From Bacteroidetes bacterium GWC2_46_850 (lineage in GTDB: Bacteria; Bacteroidota; Bacteroidia; Bacteroidales; Dysgonomonadaceae): a stretch of 64,000 bases of DNA. Of the stretch, positions 23,611 through 32,678 are shown piece after piece. Numbering within the stretch: position 1 is the stretch's first letter; each line of letters begins with the position of its first letter. The stretch is from NCBI GenBank assembly GCA_001768325.1, contig MENQ01000011.1:124001-188000 (forward strand), written 5' to 3'. The notes beneath the pieces were generated by a model. It saw only the letters and a program-made list of their open reading frames with translations, was not told the DNA's origin and made no database searches. Both the position numbers and the translations under genes were made by a program.

Positions 23611-25161
23611 ATGATGAAAAAATATATTTTCAGTTGTGCGTTGTCTCTTATCGCGTTGATGAGTTGTACGGGAGACTTTGAGGAAATGAATACAGATCCG
23701 AATAATTTGACGGAAGTAGGCCCGCGCGAAATGCCGTTCATGTTTGCCAAAGCTCAATCAGCATCGGCTTTAAACCGCAGTTTTTATCAAACCGTCCAAA
23801 ACCTGGGTGCAGACTTGTATTCCCAATATTTTGCACTGACAAGTACATCTTTCTCCACTGATCGTTACGTACTTGTTCCAGACTGGCAACGGCGCTTCTG
23901 GACTGTTGTTTACGTGGATACAGCACCACAATTGAAAGCAATTAAAGAGAACGCTGAACCTGGTTCGGGAGAAGCAGCTTTGGCTGACATACTATGGGTA
24001 TATGCTTTTCATCGCCTAACCGATCATTTTGGGCCGATACCCTATTTTCAGGCTGCCGAGCCGATTGAGGTAATTCCGTACGATTCTCAGGATAAAATCT
24101 ATGATGACTTTTTTATCCGCCTGGAGGCTGCTGTGAATGTTCTAAAGGGATTGCCGGAAGGAACCACCATTTTTAAAGGTTATGAATTGATGTATGACGG
24201 AGACATTAAGAAGTGGATCGCTTTTGCAAATACATTGCGTCTTCGTCTCGCGTTACGCATATCGAAAAAAGACCCTGCCAGAGCTAAAACTGAGGCGGAG
24301 GCAGCGGTAACGGCCGGAGTATTGTTGAATAATTCACAAAATGCGTTCCTGAAAAAGGCGGAACCGGGTAACGATACGAACGGTTTGTCGCAGGTGGCTG
24401 CCTGGAATGAATTTGCGATGAGCTCTACCATGGCATCTTATCTGAAAGGTTATGAAGATCCGCGTTTGAAAATCTACTTTCAACCCAACGTGACTACCGG
24501 GACGTATACGAGTTTAAGAAACGGATTACCAGCCACTCTTTTGGGAAAACCGAGAAACACCCCTTCTCGCAACTCTAATGTAGGTACCTATTGGGTGACA
24601 CCCAAAAGTGATAAAACCTTTAACCCGAGTCTTACTGCCTCATTCCATGTGATGTGCGCTGCCGAGGCTTATTTTTTAAGAGCGGAAGGGGCTCTGAACG
24701 GATGGAACATGGGGGGTGTCGCCGAAGAGCTATATAATAAAGGGATCCAGACAAGTATGGAACAATGGGGAATAGGTTCGAACGAAATTGCCGGGTATAT
24801 TCAATCTACCAGGCAGCCCACAGCTCCTGAGGATGATCAGGAATCCCCGGCCGTGGCATCCATTCCAGTGAAATGGAGCAATAACACGGACGAACAACGT
24901 CAACAGATAGGGACCCAGAAGTGGCTGGCTATTTTTCCCAACGGGATGGAAGCCTGGGCGGAATTCAGACGGTCGGGATATCCTGTCATGTACCCGGTGT
25001 ATCAATCAGACAATCCGTTGCTTCCGTCAGGGAGTTTTATAAAAAGAGTTCCGTTTCCGTTAACAGAAGAGGCGAATAATAAAGCTGAGCTGGACAAAGG
25101 AAAAGCCCTACTTGGTGGACCCGATAATGTGGCAACCAACCTCTGGTGGGACGTGGATTAG
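23611..25161 (+). CDS. SusD/RagB-type surface glycan-binding lipoprotein (SusD-like 2)
   Basis: A 516-residue partner of the preceding SusC, covering its opening and delivering glycan. It has a lipoprotein signal with LIALMSC (Cys19) and the start of the mature protein, GDFEEMNTDPNNLTEVGPREM, which is characteristic of the SusD-like-2 branch. Tetratricopeptide-like helices are scattered through the first two thirds (LADILWVYAFHRLTDHFGPI). Two ATGs are adjacent at 23611 and 23614; either may be used. Confidence 0.92.
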   Translation: MMKKYIFSCALSLIALMSCTGDFEEMNTDPNNLTEVGPREMPFMFAKAQSASALNRSFYQTVQNLGADLYSQYFALTSTSFSTDRYVLVPDWQRRFWTVVYVDTAPQLKAIKENAEPGSGEAALADILWVYAFHRLTDHFGPIPYFQAAEPIEVIPYDSQDKIYDDFFIRLEAAVNVLKGLPEGTTIFKGYELMYDGDIKKWIAFANTLRLRLALRISKKDPARAKTEAEAAVTAGVLLNNSQNAFLKKAEPGNDTNGLSQVAAWNEFAMSSTMASYLKGYEDPRLKIYFQPNVTTGTYTSLRNGLPATLLGKPRNTPSRNSNVGTYWVTPKSDKTFNPSLTASFHVMCAAEAYFLRAEGALNGWNMGGVAEELYNKGIQTSMEQWGIGSNEIAGYIQSTRQPTAPEDDQESPAVASIPVKWSNNTDEQRQQIGTQKWLAIFPNGMEAWAEFRRSGYPVMYPVYQSDNPLLPSGSFIKRVPFPLTEEANNKAELDKGKALLGGPDNVATNLWWDVD

Positions 25162-25222
25162 TCGTATACAGATAGATTTACTCAAAGAAAGACTGCAATA
25201 ACTTGTGTATAATTAAAAAGAA

Positions 25223-25993
25223 ATGACAACTGAAATCAAACAATTCAAGAAAGATAATCTTTCGATTCGTATTTTCAGGGATGAAACCTCTGCCGGAGAA
25301 GGAAGTGCGGAGTTTGTAGCCCACCATTTGAATGATGCCATTCAGTCCAAAGGACATGCCAACCTGATCCTGGCCACGGGTGCATCTCAATTTGCCTTTA
25401 TCGAGGCGATCAAAACGCTTCCAATCGACTGGAGTAAAATTACCGTGTTCCATCTGGATGAATACAAGGGACTGCCGGAAACACATCCGGCCAGTTTTCG
25501 AAAATATCTGAAAGAAAGAATTCTCGATGAGGTAAAACCGTTTCAGGTACATTATATTAATGGGGATGCGAAAGAAATAGACCGTGAAGTAGCCCGTTAT
25601 GAGGAGTTATTGAAAGCAGTTACAGTGGATGTAGCCTGCATAGGTATCGGTGAGAACGGACACATTGCCTTTAATGACCCCGAAGTGGCCGATTTTAATG
25701 ATCCCAAGTTGGTGAAAATAGTACAGCTCGATGAAATTTCCCGCCGCCAACAATTGGGAGAGGGATGGTTTTCTACTCTGGAAGAGGTACCAGGAGAGGC
25801 CATCAGCCTGACGATCCCTGCTATCACACGTTGTGAAGTAATCAGTTGTATGGTACCGGATAAGAGAAAAGCCAATGCTGTGTATAATACATTGAATGAG
25901 GAAATATCAACTTCTTGCCCGGCAACCATTTTGAGAAGACATCTTCATACAGTTTTGTTTTTGGATAGAGACTCTGCATCACAATTGCAATGA
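25223..25993 (+). CDS. nagB: glucosamine-6-phosphate deaminase (NagB family)
   Basis: Converts glucosamine 6-phosphate, or possibly galactosamine 6-phosphate, to the ketose phosphate and ammonia. The 256-residue protein shows ITVFHLDEYKGLPETHPASF (catalytic Asp region) near residue 74 and CIGIGENGHIAFNDP near 138, both hallmark NagB motifs. The next gene starts within its stop (ATGA, 25990-25993). With NagA at 31.2 kb, it completes deacetylation and deamination of an N-acetyl-hexosamine phosphate. With GH109 in the operon, GalNAc-derived substrate is plausible but not shown by sequence. Confidence 0.9.
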   Translation: MTTEIKQFKKDNLSIRIFRDETSAGEGSAEFVAHHLNDAIQSKGHANLILATGASQFAFIEAIKTLPIDWSKITVFHLDEYKGLPETHPASFRKYLKERILDEVKPFQVHYINGDAKEIDREVARYEELLKAVTVDVACIGIGENGHIAFNDPEVADFNDPKLVKIVQLDEISRRQQLGEGWFSTLEEVPGEAISLTIPAITRCEVISCMVPDKRKANAVYNTLNEEISTSCPATILRRHLHTVLFLDRDSASQLQ

Positions 25994-28026
25994 AACGAAA
26001 CTTAATTATTCTCATATTGTTGGTCATATTCGCCAAAGGTGTCCGGGGGCAAAATGTTCTCCCGGATCTCTTTACCGGAGATAGGAATAATGATTTGATC
26101 AGTTTTTCTCTTAAGAGAGAGGCGGCAAAAGCTTATAACCTATTAACTGTCCCGCAAAATATGGAGGAGTGGACTAAACGGAGAGAAGAATTAAAGAATA
26201 GTATCCTGCACCATGCAAGTGTGTCTTATTACCCCGACTTGCCTTTGACATATAGGGAAACAGGGGATTATAAAATGGAAGGATTTTCTATCAAAAACAT
26301 TTTCTTTCAGACACGGCCGGGTGTATATGCTGCGGCGAACTTGTATATTCCTGACGGAAACGGCCTATTTCCCGCGGTAGTGGTGGCAATGGGACATTCC
26401 CGCGACGGAAAATTGTATCCTGAGTATCAGGCATTGGGCCAAACCTTGGCCATGAACGGTTACGTAGCCATTGCCATCGATCCTTGGGGGGCAGGAGAGC
26501 GAGCTACCGTGCATGGCGATTTTGAATATCATGGAGCGAATTTGGGCGCATCTTTGTTGAATGTGGGAGAAACCTTAATGGGAGTTCAAATTACAGACAA
26601 TATGCGGGCTGTGGATTTGCTCTTATCCCTCCCCTTTGTGGATAACGAAAATATCGGGGCAACAGGAGCCAGTGGCGGAGGAAATCAGGTAATGTGGCTT
26701 GCTGCAATGGATGAGCGAATCAAAGCGGTTGTTCCAGTGGTGAGTGTGGGGACTTTTCAGTCGTACATATTAAATAGTAACTGTATATGTGAAGCATTGC
26801 CCGCAGGATTGACCTTTACCGAAGAGTCGGCCGTACTGGGCCTTATCGCTCCCAGGGCAATCAAAATTTGCAGCGGATTGAGGGATGCCAATGCCGCCTT
26901 CCATCCGCAGGAAATGTTGAAGAGTTTCCATGGTGCCAAGGCTGTATATGGAATATATGGAGCAGATGATAACCTGTCCTACCAGATATTTGATACACCT
27001 CATGGTTACTTTCCCGAAATGAGGGAAGCCATGCTTGGATGGTTCGACCTTCATTTAAAAAGAGAGGGGACCGGTGCTCCTAAAAAAGAGAAGCAGTTTA
27101 CGCCGCTACCAGCATCCGTATTAATGGTCTTTTCCAATGGGCAACGCCCGTCGGAGGTGGTTTCTACCGGGGACTACTGCTTTAATAAGGGTTCTCGGCT
27201 GAGGTCAGGGATGTTATCGGATGAAAGTATGGATATGATAGAAAAAAAAGACGCGCTAAAGCAAATGCTGAAGATATCGGATAACTATGAACTGAAGGAC
27301 ATTCACCAACTGTCGGATTCAAATGACTGGGAACGGTATATTTTAGAAACAACGACCGGAGATCTCATACCCCTACTGATATACCTGCCAAACAAGATTA
27401 GCAGGGAATACGTGTTAATCGCGAATTCAAAAGGAAAAAACGGTGTGAAGGCCCTTTTGATTGATGAACTCGTAACAAAAGGAGCCGGTATCTGTATTGT
27501 AGATTTATGGGGTATTGGAGAGAACGCGTCTCCCGAGGCGACACGTATTGACGGTTCGCTACCGGAATTCCACACTTTATCCCGTTCTGTATTATGGTTG
27601 GGCCAGACTATGCAGGGTATCTGGGCCGGGCAGCTGGAGATTGTTGTCAACTGGCTCATAAATTCACATCATGTAAAAAAAATCACAATCGATGCGGATA
27701 AGGAATTAGCAGTGGCAGGCGTACTGTCTTCTGTCCTCGGGAATAAGGTGAACAGATTAATCTTAAGAGAGATGCCATTGAGTTATTTATTTGACAAATC
27801 CGGAGATGTCAATCATTTCTCCATGGCGATCCATATCCCCGGATTCTTACTTTGGGGAGATATGTCGCTGGCAGTTGCAATGTCAGGTAAAGATATTACC
27901 TTTATTGATCCGGTAACTATTTCCGGAAGAGAGTTAAGTGTCAAAGAAACGGATGACTTCAGGAAAGAATTCTACCACTTCCGTTCACTCTCAGGGGAAC
28001 GTTCTGAGGTCAGTTTTGTAAAATAA
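25990..28026 (+). CDS. exported acetyl-xylan-esterase-like protein with two alpha/beta-hydrolase domains
   Basis: A 678-residue protein with signal peptide MKRNLIILILLVIFAKG. The first hydrolase domain (about 100-355) has the nucleophile elbow GASGGG with Ser228 and a matching His in DTPHGYFPEM. The second half (about 440-650) follows the same fold but has no Gly-x-Ser-x-Gly; the expected elbow reads ITIDADKELAVAGVL, so it is probably inactive. Relatives in PULs remove O-acetyl groups from sugars. The four-base overlap with nagB and 14 bases to the GH109 gene place it in one operon. The exact ester substrate is unknown. Confidence 0.8.
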   Translation: MKRNLIILILLVIFAKGVRGQNVLPDLFTGDRNNDLISFSLKREAAKAYNLLTVPQNMEEWTKRREELKNSILHHASVSYYPDLPLTYRETGDYKMEGFSIKNIFFQTRPGVYAAANLYIPDGNGLFPAVVVAMGHSRDGKLYPEYQALGQTLAMNGYVAIAIDPWGAGERATVHGDFEYHGANLGASLLNVGETLMGVQITDNMRAVDLLLSLPFVDNENIGATGASGGGNQVMWLAAMDERIKAVVPVVSVGTFQSYILNSNCICEALPAGLTFTEESAVLGLIAPRAIKICSGLRDANAAFHPQEMLKSFHGAKAVYGIYGADDNLSYQIFDTPHGYFPEMREAMLGWFDLHLKREGTGAPKKEKQFTPLPASVLMVFSNGQRPSEVVSTGDYCFNKGSRLRSGMLSDESMDMIEKKDALKQMLKISDNYELKDIHQLSDSNDWERYILETTTGDLIPLLIYLPNKISREYVLIANSKGKNGVKALLIDELVTKGAGICIVDLWGIGENASPEATRIDGSLPEFHTLSRSVLWLGQTMQGIWAGQLEIVVNWLINSHHVKKITIDADKELAVAGVLSSVLGNKVNRLILREMPLSYLFDKSGDVNHFSMAIHIPGFLLWGDMSLAVAMSGKDITFIDPVTISGRELSVKETDDFRKEFYHFRSLSGERSEVSFVK

Positions 28027-28040
28027 ATATATTTTTCGCC

Positions 28041-29489
28041 ATGCAAATTAATAGAAGAAATTTCCTTAAAATAGCAGGAGTTGCGACCGCTGCCGCCATG
28101 TTACCGGTCAAAGGGTTGGGTAGCGAAATATCCGCTAAAAATCAACTAACAGACAAGTCTTTAAAGAAAATATACGATGAGGCGTATAAAAAGCATCCCC
28201 CGAAATTCAATATGTGCGGGTATGCTGCCCCGAAGCTGGAAACCGTGAGGGTTGGCTTTATAGGTGTCGGGTCAAGAGGCAGCGCGGCCGTGGAAAGGAT
28301 AAGCCGGATTGATGGGGTGAAAATCGTTGCTATCTGTGACGAGTTGCCCGAACCTGCCGAGAAAGCAAAGGCGCGTATCCAATCTCCCGGACATCCGGCT
28401 ATTCTCTATTCCGGGAAAGAAGATGCCTGGATGGAGGTGTGCAGGCGGGAAGACATCGATCTTATCTATGTGGCTACTCCCTGGGAGTTGCATGCCCCCA
28501 TCGGGATCTATTCCATGAAGCGAGGCAAGCATGTGGCATTGGAAATTCCTGCGGCCACTACTGTAGAAGATTGCTGGCGGTTAGTAGAAACATCGGAACA
28601 AACTAAAAAGCATTGTGTGATCCTGGAAAATTGCTGTTATGATTTTTTTGAATTGCTTACCCTGAACCTGGCACGCAACGGATTTTTTGGTGAGATAGTG
28701 CATGCCGAAGGAGGTTACGTTCATGAAATAGGAGAAAGTCTGTTCTTCAGGGGTAAGCCAGGGCGTAGCTGGCGATTGAATGAAAATATGAGGCGGAACG
28801 GAAATCTATATCCAACTCATGGATTGGGACCGGTAGCACAGATCATGAATATCAACCGGGGAAATCGGATGGAATATATGGTATCGATGTCTTCCGATGA
28901 TTTTCTAATGAATAAATATGCCAAAGAATTGTCACAGAAGGAAGATTACTTTAAACAGTTTGAAGGTGCCACATTCCGGGGAAACATGAATAATTCGATC
29001 ATAAAAACGGCAAAAGGGCAAACAATTTTGCTTCAGCACGATATCACCACGCCACGGCCCTACTCCCGACTGCACACCATCAGCGGAACAAAAGCAACCG
29101 CGCAGAAATATCCGCTTCCTCCTCGTATCTCCATCGCTGAGGATCATAAGGAGTGGTTGTCTGAGGATAAATTCAGAGAACTTGAATTGAAATATAATCC
29201 CCCTATTATAAAAAAGATGCAAGATATCGCCAAAGAGATTGGGGGTCACGGAGGAATGGATTTTTTGATGGATTGGAGATTGATTGACTGTTTAAGAAAC
29301 GGCCTGCCAGTGGATATGGATGTATACGATGCCGCTTCGTGGAGTGTCATTGGCCCGTTAAGCGAGTGGTCCGTAGCCAATCGGTCCGCACCGATCGATA
29401 TTCCAGATTTTACAAATGGGGCCTGGAAAACAAATCAACCTCATGATATTTCCTTAAAGAGCGGAGGAACCACGGGCATTGTCGGATAA
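28041..29489 (+). CDS. GH109-type NAD-dependent glycosidase (Gfo/Idh/MocA fold), Tat-exported
   Basis: Members of GH109 remove terminal alpha-N-acetylgalactosamine by an NAD-dependent redox mechanism. The 482-residue protein begins with a twin-arginine signal (RRNFLKIAG), followed by the Rossmann loop GFIGVGSRGSAAVERI, then VATPWELHAPIG and LENCCYDFFELL, motifs shared with characterised GH109 enzymes. Tat export fits a protein that folds with NAD before leaving the cytosol. The neighbouring nagA and nagB support an acetylated aminosugar substrate. A general oxidoreductase role cannot be excluded, since many GH109-like proteins are untested. Confidence 0.85.
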   Translation: MQINRRNFLKIAGVATAAAMLPVKGLGSEISAKNQLTDKSLKKIYDEAYKKHPPKFNMCGYAAPKLETVRVGFIGVGSRGSAAVERISRIDGVKIVAICDELPEPAEKAKARIQSPGHPAILYSGKEDAWMEVCRREDIDLIYVATPWELHAPIGIYSMKRGKHVALEIPAATTVEDCWRLVETSEQTKKHCVILENCCYDFFELLTLNLARNGFFGEIVHAEGGYVHEIGESLFFRGKPGRSWRLNENMRRNGNLYPTHGLGPVAQIMNINRGNRMEYMVSMSSDDFLMNKYAKELSQKEDYFKQFEGATFRGNMNNSIIKTAKGQTILLQHDITTPRPYSRLHTISGTKATAQKYPLPPRISIAEDHKEWLSEDKFRELELKYNPPIIKKMQDIAKEIGGHGGMDFLMDWRLIDCLRNGLPVDMDVYDAASWSVIGPLSEWSVANRSAPIDIPDFTNGAWKTNQPHDISLKSGGTTGIVG

Positions 29490-29587
29490 AAACAGTGAAC
29501 GAAATCTGTAATAGGGCACAAAATATTGCCGGACCAATGCTTAAGTTGTCTTCATATGACTCGTGAAACGTGAAATAATATTTCTTG

Positions 29588-30913
29588 ATGAATAGAAAAG
29601 CTTTTTATATATCGATGGGTATCCTGGCCGTGATGTATTTTGTCTTCGGTCTGGTATCCTGGGTGAATGCAATCCTTATTCCTTACTTCAGGATAGCGCT
29701 TGAACTGACCCATTTTCAATCTTATTTTGTGACCTTTGCCTTTTATATCGCCTATTTCGTGATGGCTATTCCGTCAGGATTATTACTAAACAAAGTGGGG
29801 TATAAAAAGGGAATCATGTACGGTTTTCTATTTCTCTCGTTGGGCGCCCTCATTTTTGTCCCGGCAGCTCTTGCGCGGCAATATGCGATTTTTCTCGCAG
29901 GGTTATATTGCCTGGGAACAGGATTAGCCATCCTTCAAACGGCGGCAAACCCTTATGTCACCATCATCGGACCGATCGACAGCGCAGCACAGCGAATGAG
30001 CGTGATGGGTATTTTTAACAAGTCGGCCGGTATCATTGCTCCTTTGCTTTTTGCAGCTGTAGTGTTCAAATCGACTGATAGTAGCACCTTTGCATTGCTC
30101 GAGGCAGGGACACTCTCCGAAGCGGAGAAAAATATGATCTTGCAGGAACTGATCCGAAGGGTAATTATGCCATACGCTATCCTTGCCGTCCTTTTGCTAT
30201 TGACAGGCATCGGTATAAGGTATTCGGTCTTGCCGGAGATTGAAGAAAAGGAAGACGAAATCAAAGAAACGACTGCGTCGGTGGCAGGCACGTCGATGAA
30301 GACGTCACGGAAGTCTCTTCTGGATTATCCCTATCTCATTTTTGGAGCCATCGCAATCTTCGTACACGTGGGTACGCAAGTGGTGGCTATAGATACGATT
30401 ATTAACTATGCCGGATCGATGGGTATCGGCCTGTTGGATGCAAAATTCTTTCCATCTTACACACTCATATGTACCATCATCGGTTACTTGTTGGGCATTT
30501 TACTTATTCCCCGGTTTGTTTCACAAAAGGCTGCTTTAAAATTCTGTACCACACTGGGGTTGTTCCTTTCATTAGGGATCGTGCTTGCCAATCATACCGT
30601 TACCCTGTTTGGGCACACCGCGGACATCTCAATTTGGTTTCTGGCCTCGATAGGATTTCCTAATGCACTAATCTATGCCGGTATCTGGCCCTTGTCGATT
30701 CATAATCTGGGGAAACTAACCAAAACAGGTTCTTCCCTCTTGATTATGGGATTAAGCGGGAATGCCATCCTGCCACTGATCTATGGTGCGATAGGTGATC
30801 ATCATGGTTTAAGAGCAGGGTATTGGGTGCTGATCCCGTGCTTTCTCTATCTGATGTGGTTTGCTTTTCACGGACATACCGTTCATTTTTGGAAGAGAGA
30901 AAAAAGATTGTAA
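29588..30913 (+). CDS. sugar MFS permease, FucP/NagP-like
   Basis: A 441-residue, twelve-helix proton symporter of the fucose/glucose-galactose permease group. Visible features are the early SWVNAILIPYFRIALELTHFQSYFV segment, a conserved GYKKGIMYGF loop between helices 2 and 3, and GTGLAILQTAANPYVTIIGP. It would carry the released aminosugar across the inner membrane. The start is ATG 29588; a TTG three bases earlier is not needed. It lies 98 bases after the GH109 gene and is followed by a 295-base non-coding region before nagA. Confidence 0.88.
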   Translation: MNRKAFYISMGILAVMYFVFGLVSWVNAILIPYFRIALELTHFQSYFVTFAFYIAYFVMAIPSGLLLNKVGYKKGIMYGFLFLSLGALIFVPAALARQYAIFLAGLYCLGTGLAILQTAANPYVTIIGPIDSAAQRMSVMGIFNKSAGIIAPLLFAAVVFKSTDSSTFALLEAGTLSEAEKNMILQELIRRVIMPYAILAVLLLLTGIGIRYSVLPEIEEKEDEIKETTASVAGTSMKTSRKSLLDYPYLIFGAIAIFVHVGTQVVAIDTIINYAGSMGIGLLDAKFFPSYTLICTIIGYLLGILLIPRFVSQKAALKFCTTLGLFLSLGIVLANHTVTLFGHTADISIWFLASIGFPNALIYAGIWPLSIHNLGKLTKTGSSLLIMGLSGNAILPLIYGAIGDHHGLRAGYWVLIPCFLYLMWFAFHGHTVHFWKREKRL

Positions 30914-31208
30914 TATGAAACCGACATGATTAAAATAATCATTAAACACCCGAAGGGAATGATGATTTCTGTTGAGCTAAATGAGCAGAGGAGAAGCTTG
31001 CTTGGATTATGCCATAGCGAAGAAATATCTAACTTTAGTGAATACTTTAGTCATCAAGGGTTCCATATACCAACAAGAAAATAATAAAGTAATCACATGA
31101 AACGAGCATGAATTACGAAGTAATCGACTTTGTCAAAATCATTATCACACAAGATCATGACTAAAGCGAGTTTCATATGACACCATTGAAAATAAATATT
31201 TTAGTCAT
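30914..31208. repeat. repeat-rich regulatory region before nagA
   Basis: No known gene is present. TTTAGTCAT occurs at 31046-31054, inverted at 31157-31165, and again at 31200-31208 directly before the nagA ATG. A perfect 11-bp inverted repeat, TTTCATATGAC (31171-31181) with GTCATATGAAA (31204-31214), overlaps the start codon. TTCATATGAC also occurs before the permease (29551-29560). A 52-codon frame at 30926-31084 has no recognisable similarity. The repeats look like operator sites for a regulator not identified here. Confidence 0.5.
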
Positions 31209-32411
31209 ATGAAAAGATTGATCATAGAAAAAGGAAAGGTCATCTTTCCGGATTACATAGCGGAAGATGTTTCTATAGTCTGTGAAGAAGGAAAGATCCG
31301 GAGTATTGTTCCTTCGGCAGACGTTTTTTTTTACGACTCGGACGAACGGATTAATGCTTCGGGACAATATGTTTCACCGGGATTCGTCGATATCCATCTT
31401 CATGGTGGCGGCGGTCATGATTTTATGGACGGTACAGTGGAAGCTTTTCTCGGAGCCGCCGAATTACATGCCCGTTATGGTACCACGGCTATGGTGCCTA
31501 CAACCTTGACAAGTACGACCGAGGAATTAATGAACACGTTCTCGGTGTATCGGGAAGCGGTAAAAGTGAACAGTAAAGGAGCCAAATTTCTGGGTCTTCA
31601 TCTTGAAGGTCCCTACTTTTCGTATAATCAGCGAGGTGCACAAGATCCCAGGTATCTTCGTAATCCTGAGCGGGAAGAGTATATGCATATTCTGGAGTCA
31701 TCGGAGGATATCGTCCGATGGAGCCTGGCTCCCGAATTGCCGGGAGCATTGGATCTGGGTCGGGAATTGTTATCAAGAAATATACTTGCGGCCGTAGCAC
31801 ATAGCGACGCAGTGTGTGAAGAAGTAGAACTGGCATTTAAAGACGGATTCTCTCACATTACGCATTTATATTCAGGAATGTCATCCGTAACACGCCGCCA
31901 CGCCTTCCGGTATGCGGGAGTGGTAGAGGCGGCTTATCTTATTGATGATATGACTGTAGAGATCATCGCCGACGGTGTACATCTTCCTCGTCCGCTATTG
32001 CAGTTTGTCTACAAGTTTAAGGGTGCCGATAAGATAGCCCTCTGTACCGATTCGATGCGCGGTGCAGGTATGCCTAACGGAGATTCGGTGCTGGGGAGTC
32101 TTCACGAGGGGCAACGTGTAATTATCGAGGGTGGGGTGGCCAAGCTGCCTGATCGTTCGTCTTTTGCCGGTAGCGTGGTTACAGCCGACCGGATGATTCG
32201 AACGATGGTCAACATGGCCGAAGTGTCGTTGACGGATGCAGTAAAGATGATGACCCTTACGCCTGCACGCATTATGAACGTCGACAGCCGAAAAGGATCT
32301 ATTAAGCCCGGTAAAGATGCAGATCTGGTAATTTTCGATGAAGACATACGAGTATTATACACAGTATCTGAGGGGACTGTAATATATGATGCGTCACTCG
32401 TGTCCCGTTGA
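31209..32411 (+). CDS. nagA: N-acetylglucosamine-6-phosphate deacetylase
   Basis: Amidohydrolase of 400 residues removing the acetyl group from an N-acetyl-hexosamine 6-phosphate. Motifs: FVDIHLHGGGGHDFMDG (metal His pair), GLHLEGPYFS (metal Glu), AVAHSDA, ITHLYSGMSS and ALCTDSMRGAG (catalytic Asp). The product feeds NagB, encoded upstream. The ATG at 31209 follows immediately after a TTTAGTCAT copy, so translation and regulation may be linked. It is convergent with the iron-transport genes. Confidence 0.93.
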   Translation: MKRLIIEKGKVIFPDYIAEDVSIVCEEGKIRSIVPSADVFFYDSDERINASGQYVSPGFVDIHLHGGGGHDFMDGTVEAFLGAAELHARYGTTAMVPTTLTSTTEELMNTFSVYREAVKVNSKGAKFLGLHLEGPYFSYNQRGAQDPRYLRNPEREEYMHILESSEDIVRWSLAPELPGALDLGRELLSRNILAAVAHSDAVCEEVELAFKDGFSHITHLYSGMSSVTRRHAFRYAGVVEAAYLIDDMTVEIIADGVHLPRPLLQFVYKFKGADKIALCTDSMRGAGMPNGDSVLGSLHEGQRVIIEGGVAKLPDRSSFAGSVVTADRMIRTMVNMAEVSLTDAVKMMTLTPARIMNVDSRKGSIKPGKDADLVIFDEDIRVLYTVSEGTVIYDASLVSR

Positions 32412-32467
32412 AACTGAAAATATCGCCATGCACTGTGATATCCGGTGTGATGAAGAACGAAACAGGA

Positions 32468-32629
32468 CTATGATCCAGAGGAGGACTCTTTCTTCGGCAG
32501 ATCACACATGTTGCAGCTGCCGCAGCGTGTGTGGTCTTTCTGGATAAAAAAGAAATAGTAGATCTGTCGCAGAAGGATAGTCCCTGTGACAATACCAATG
32601 ATGATAACAATGAAAAGTTGTATATCCAT
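32468..32629 (-). CDS. FeoB-associated Cys-rich membrane peptide
   Basis: A 53-residue peptide: one membrane helix (MDIQLFIVIIIGIVTGTILL), then a basic aromatic stretch and the Cys cluster CGSCNMC near residues 36-42. Small proteins of this type are encoded directly after feoB in many Bacteroidetes and probably help ferrous iron delivery or FeoB assembly. It starts at the ATG at 32629, 49 bases after the feoAB stop, on the same strand. Confidence 0.85.
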   Translation of the reverse strand: MDIQLFIVIIIGIVTGTILLRQIYYFFFIQKDHTRCGSCNMCDLPKKESSSGS

Positions 32630-32678
32630 AAATGTTACAACAAAAAGAGTCAGTAAAAAGTTTGTTTTCTCGTAAATC

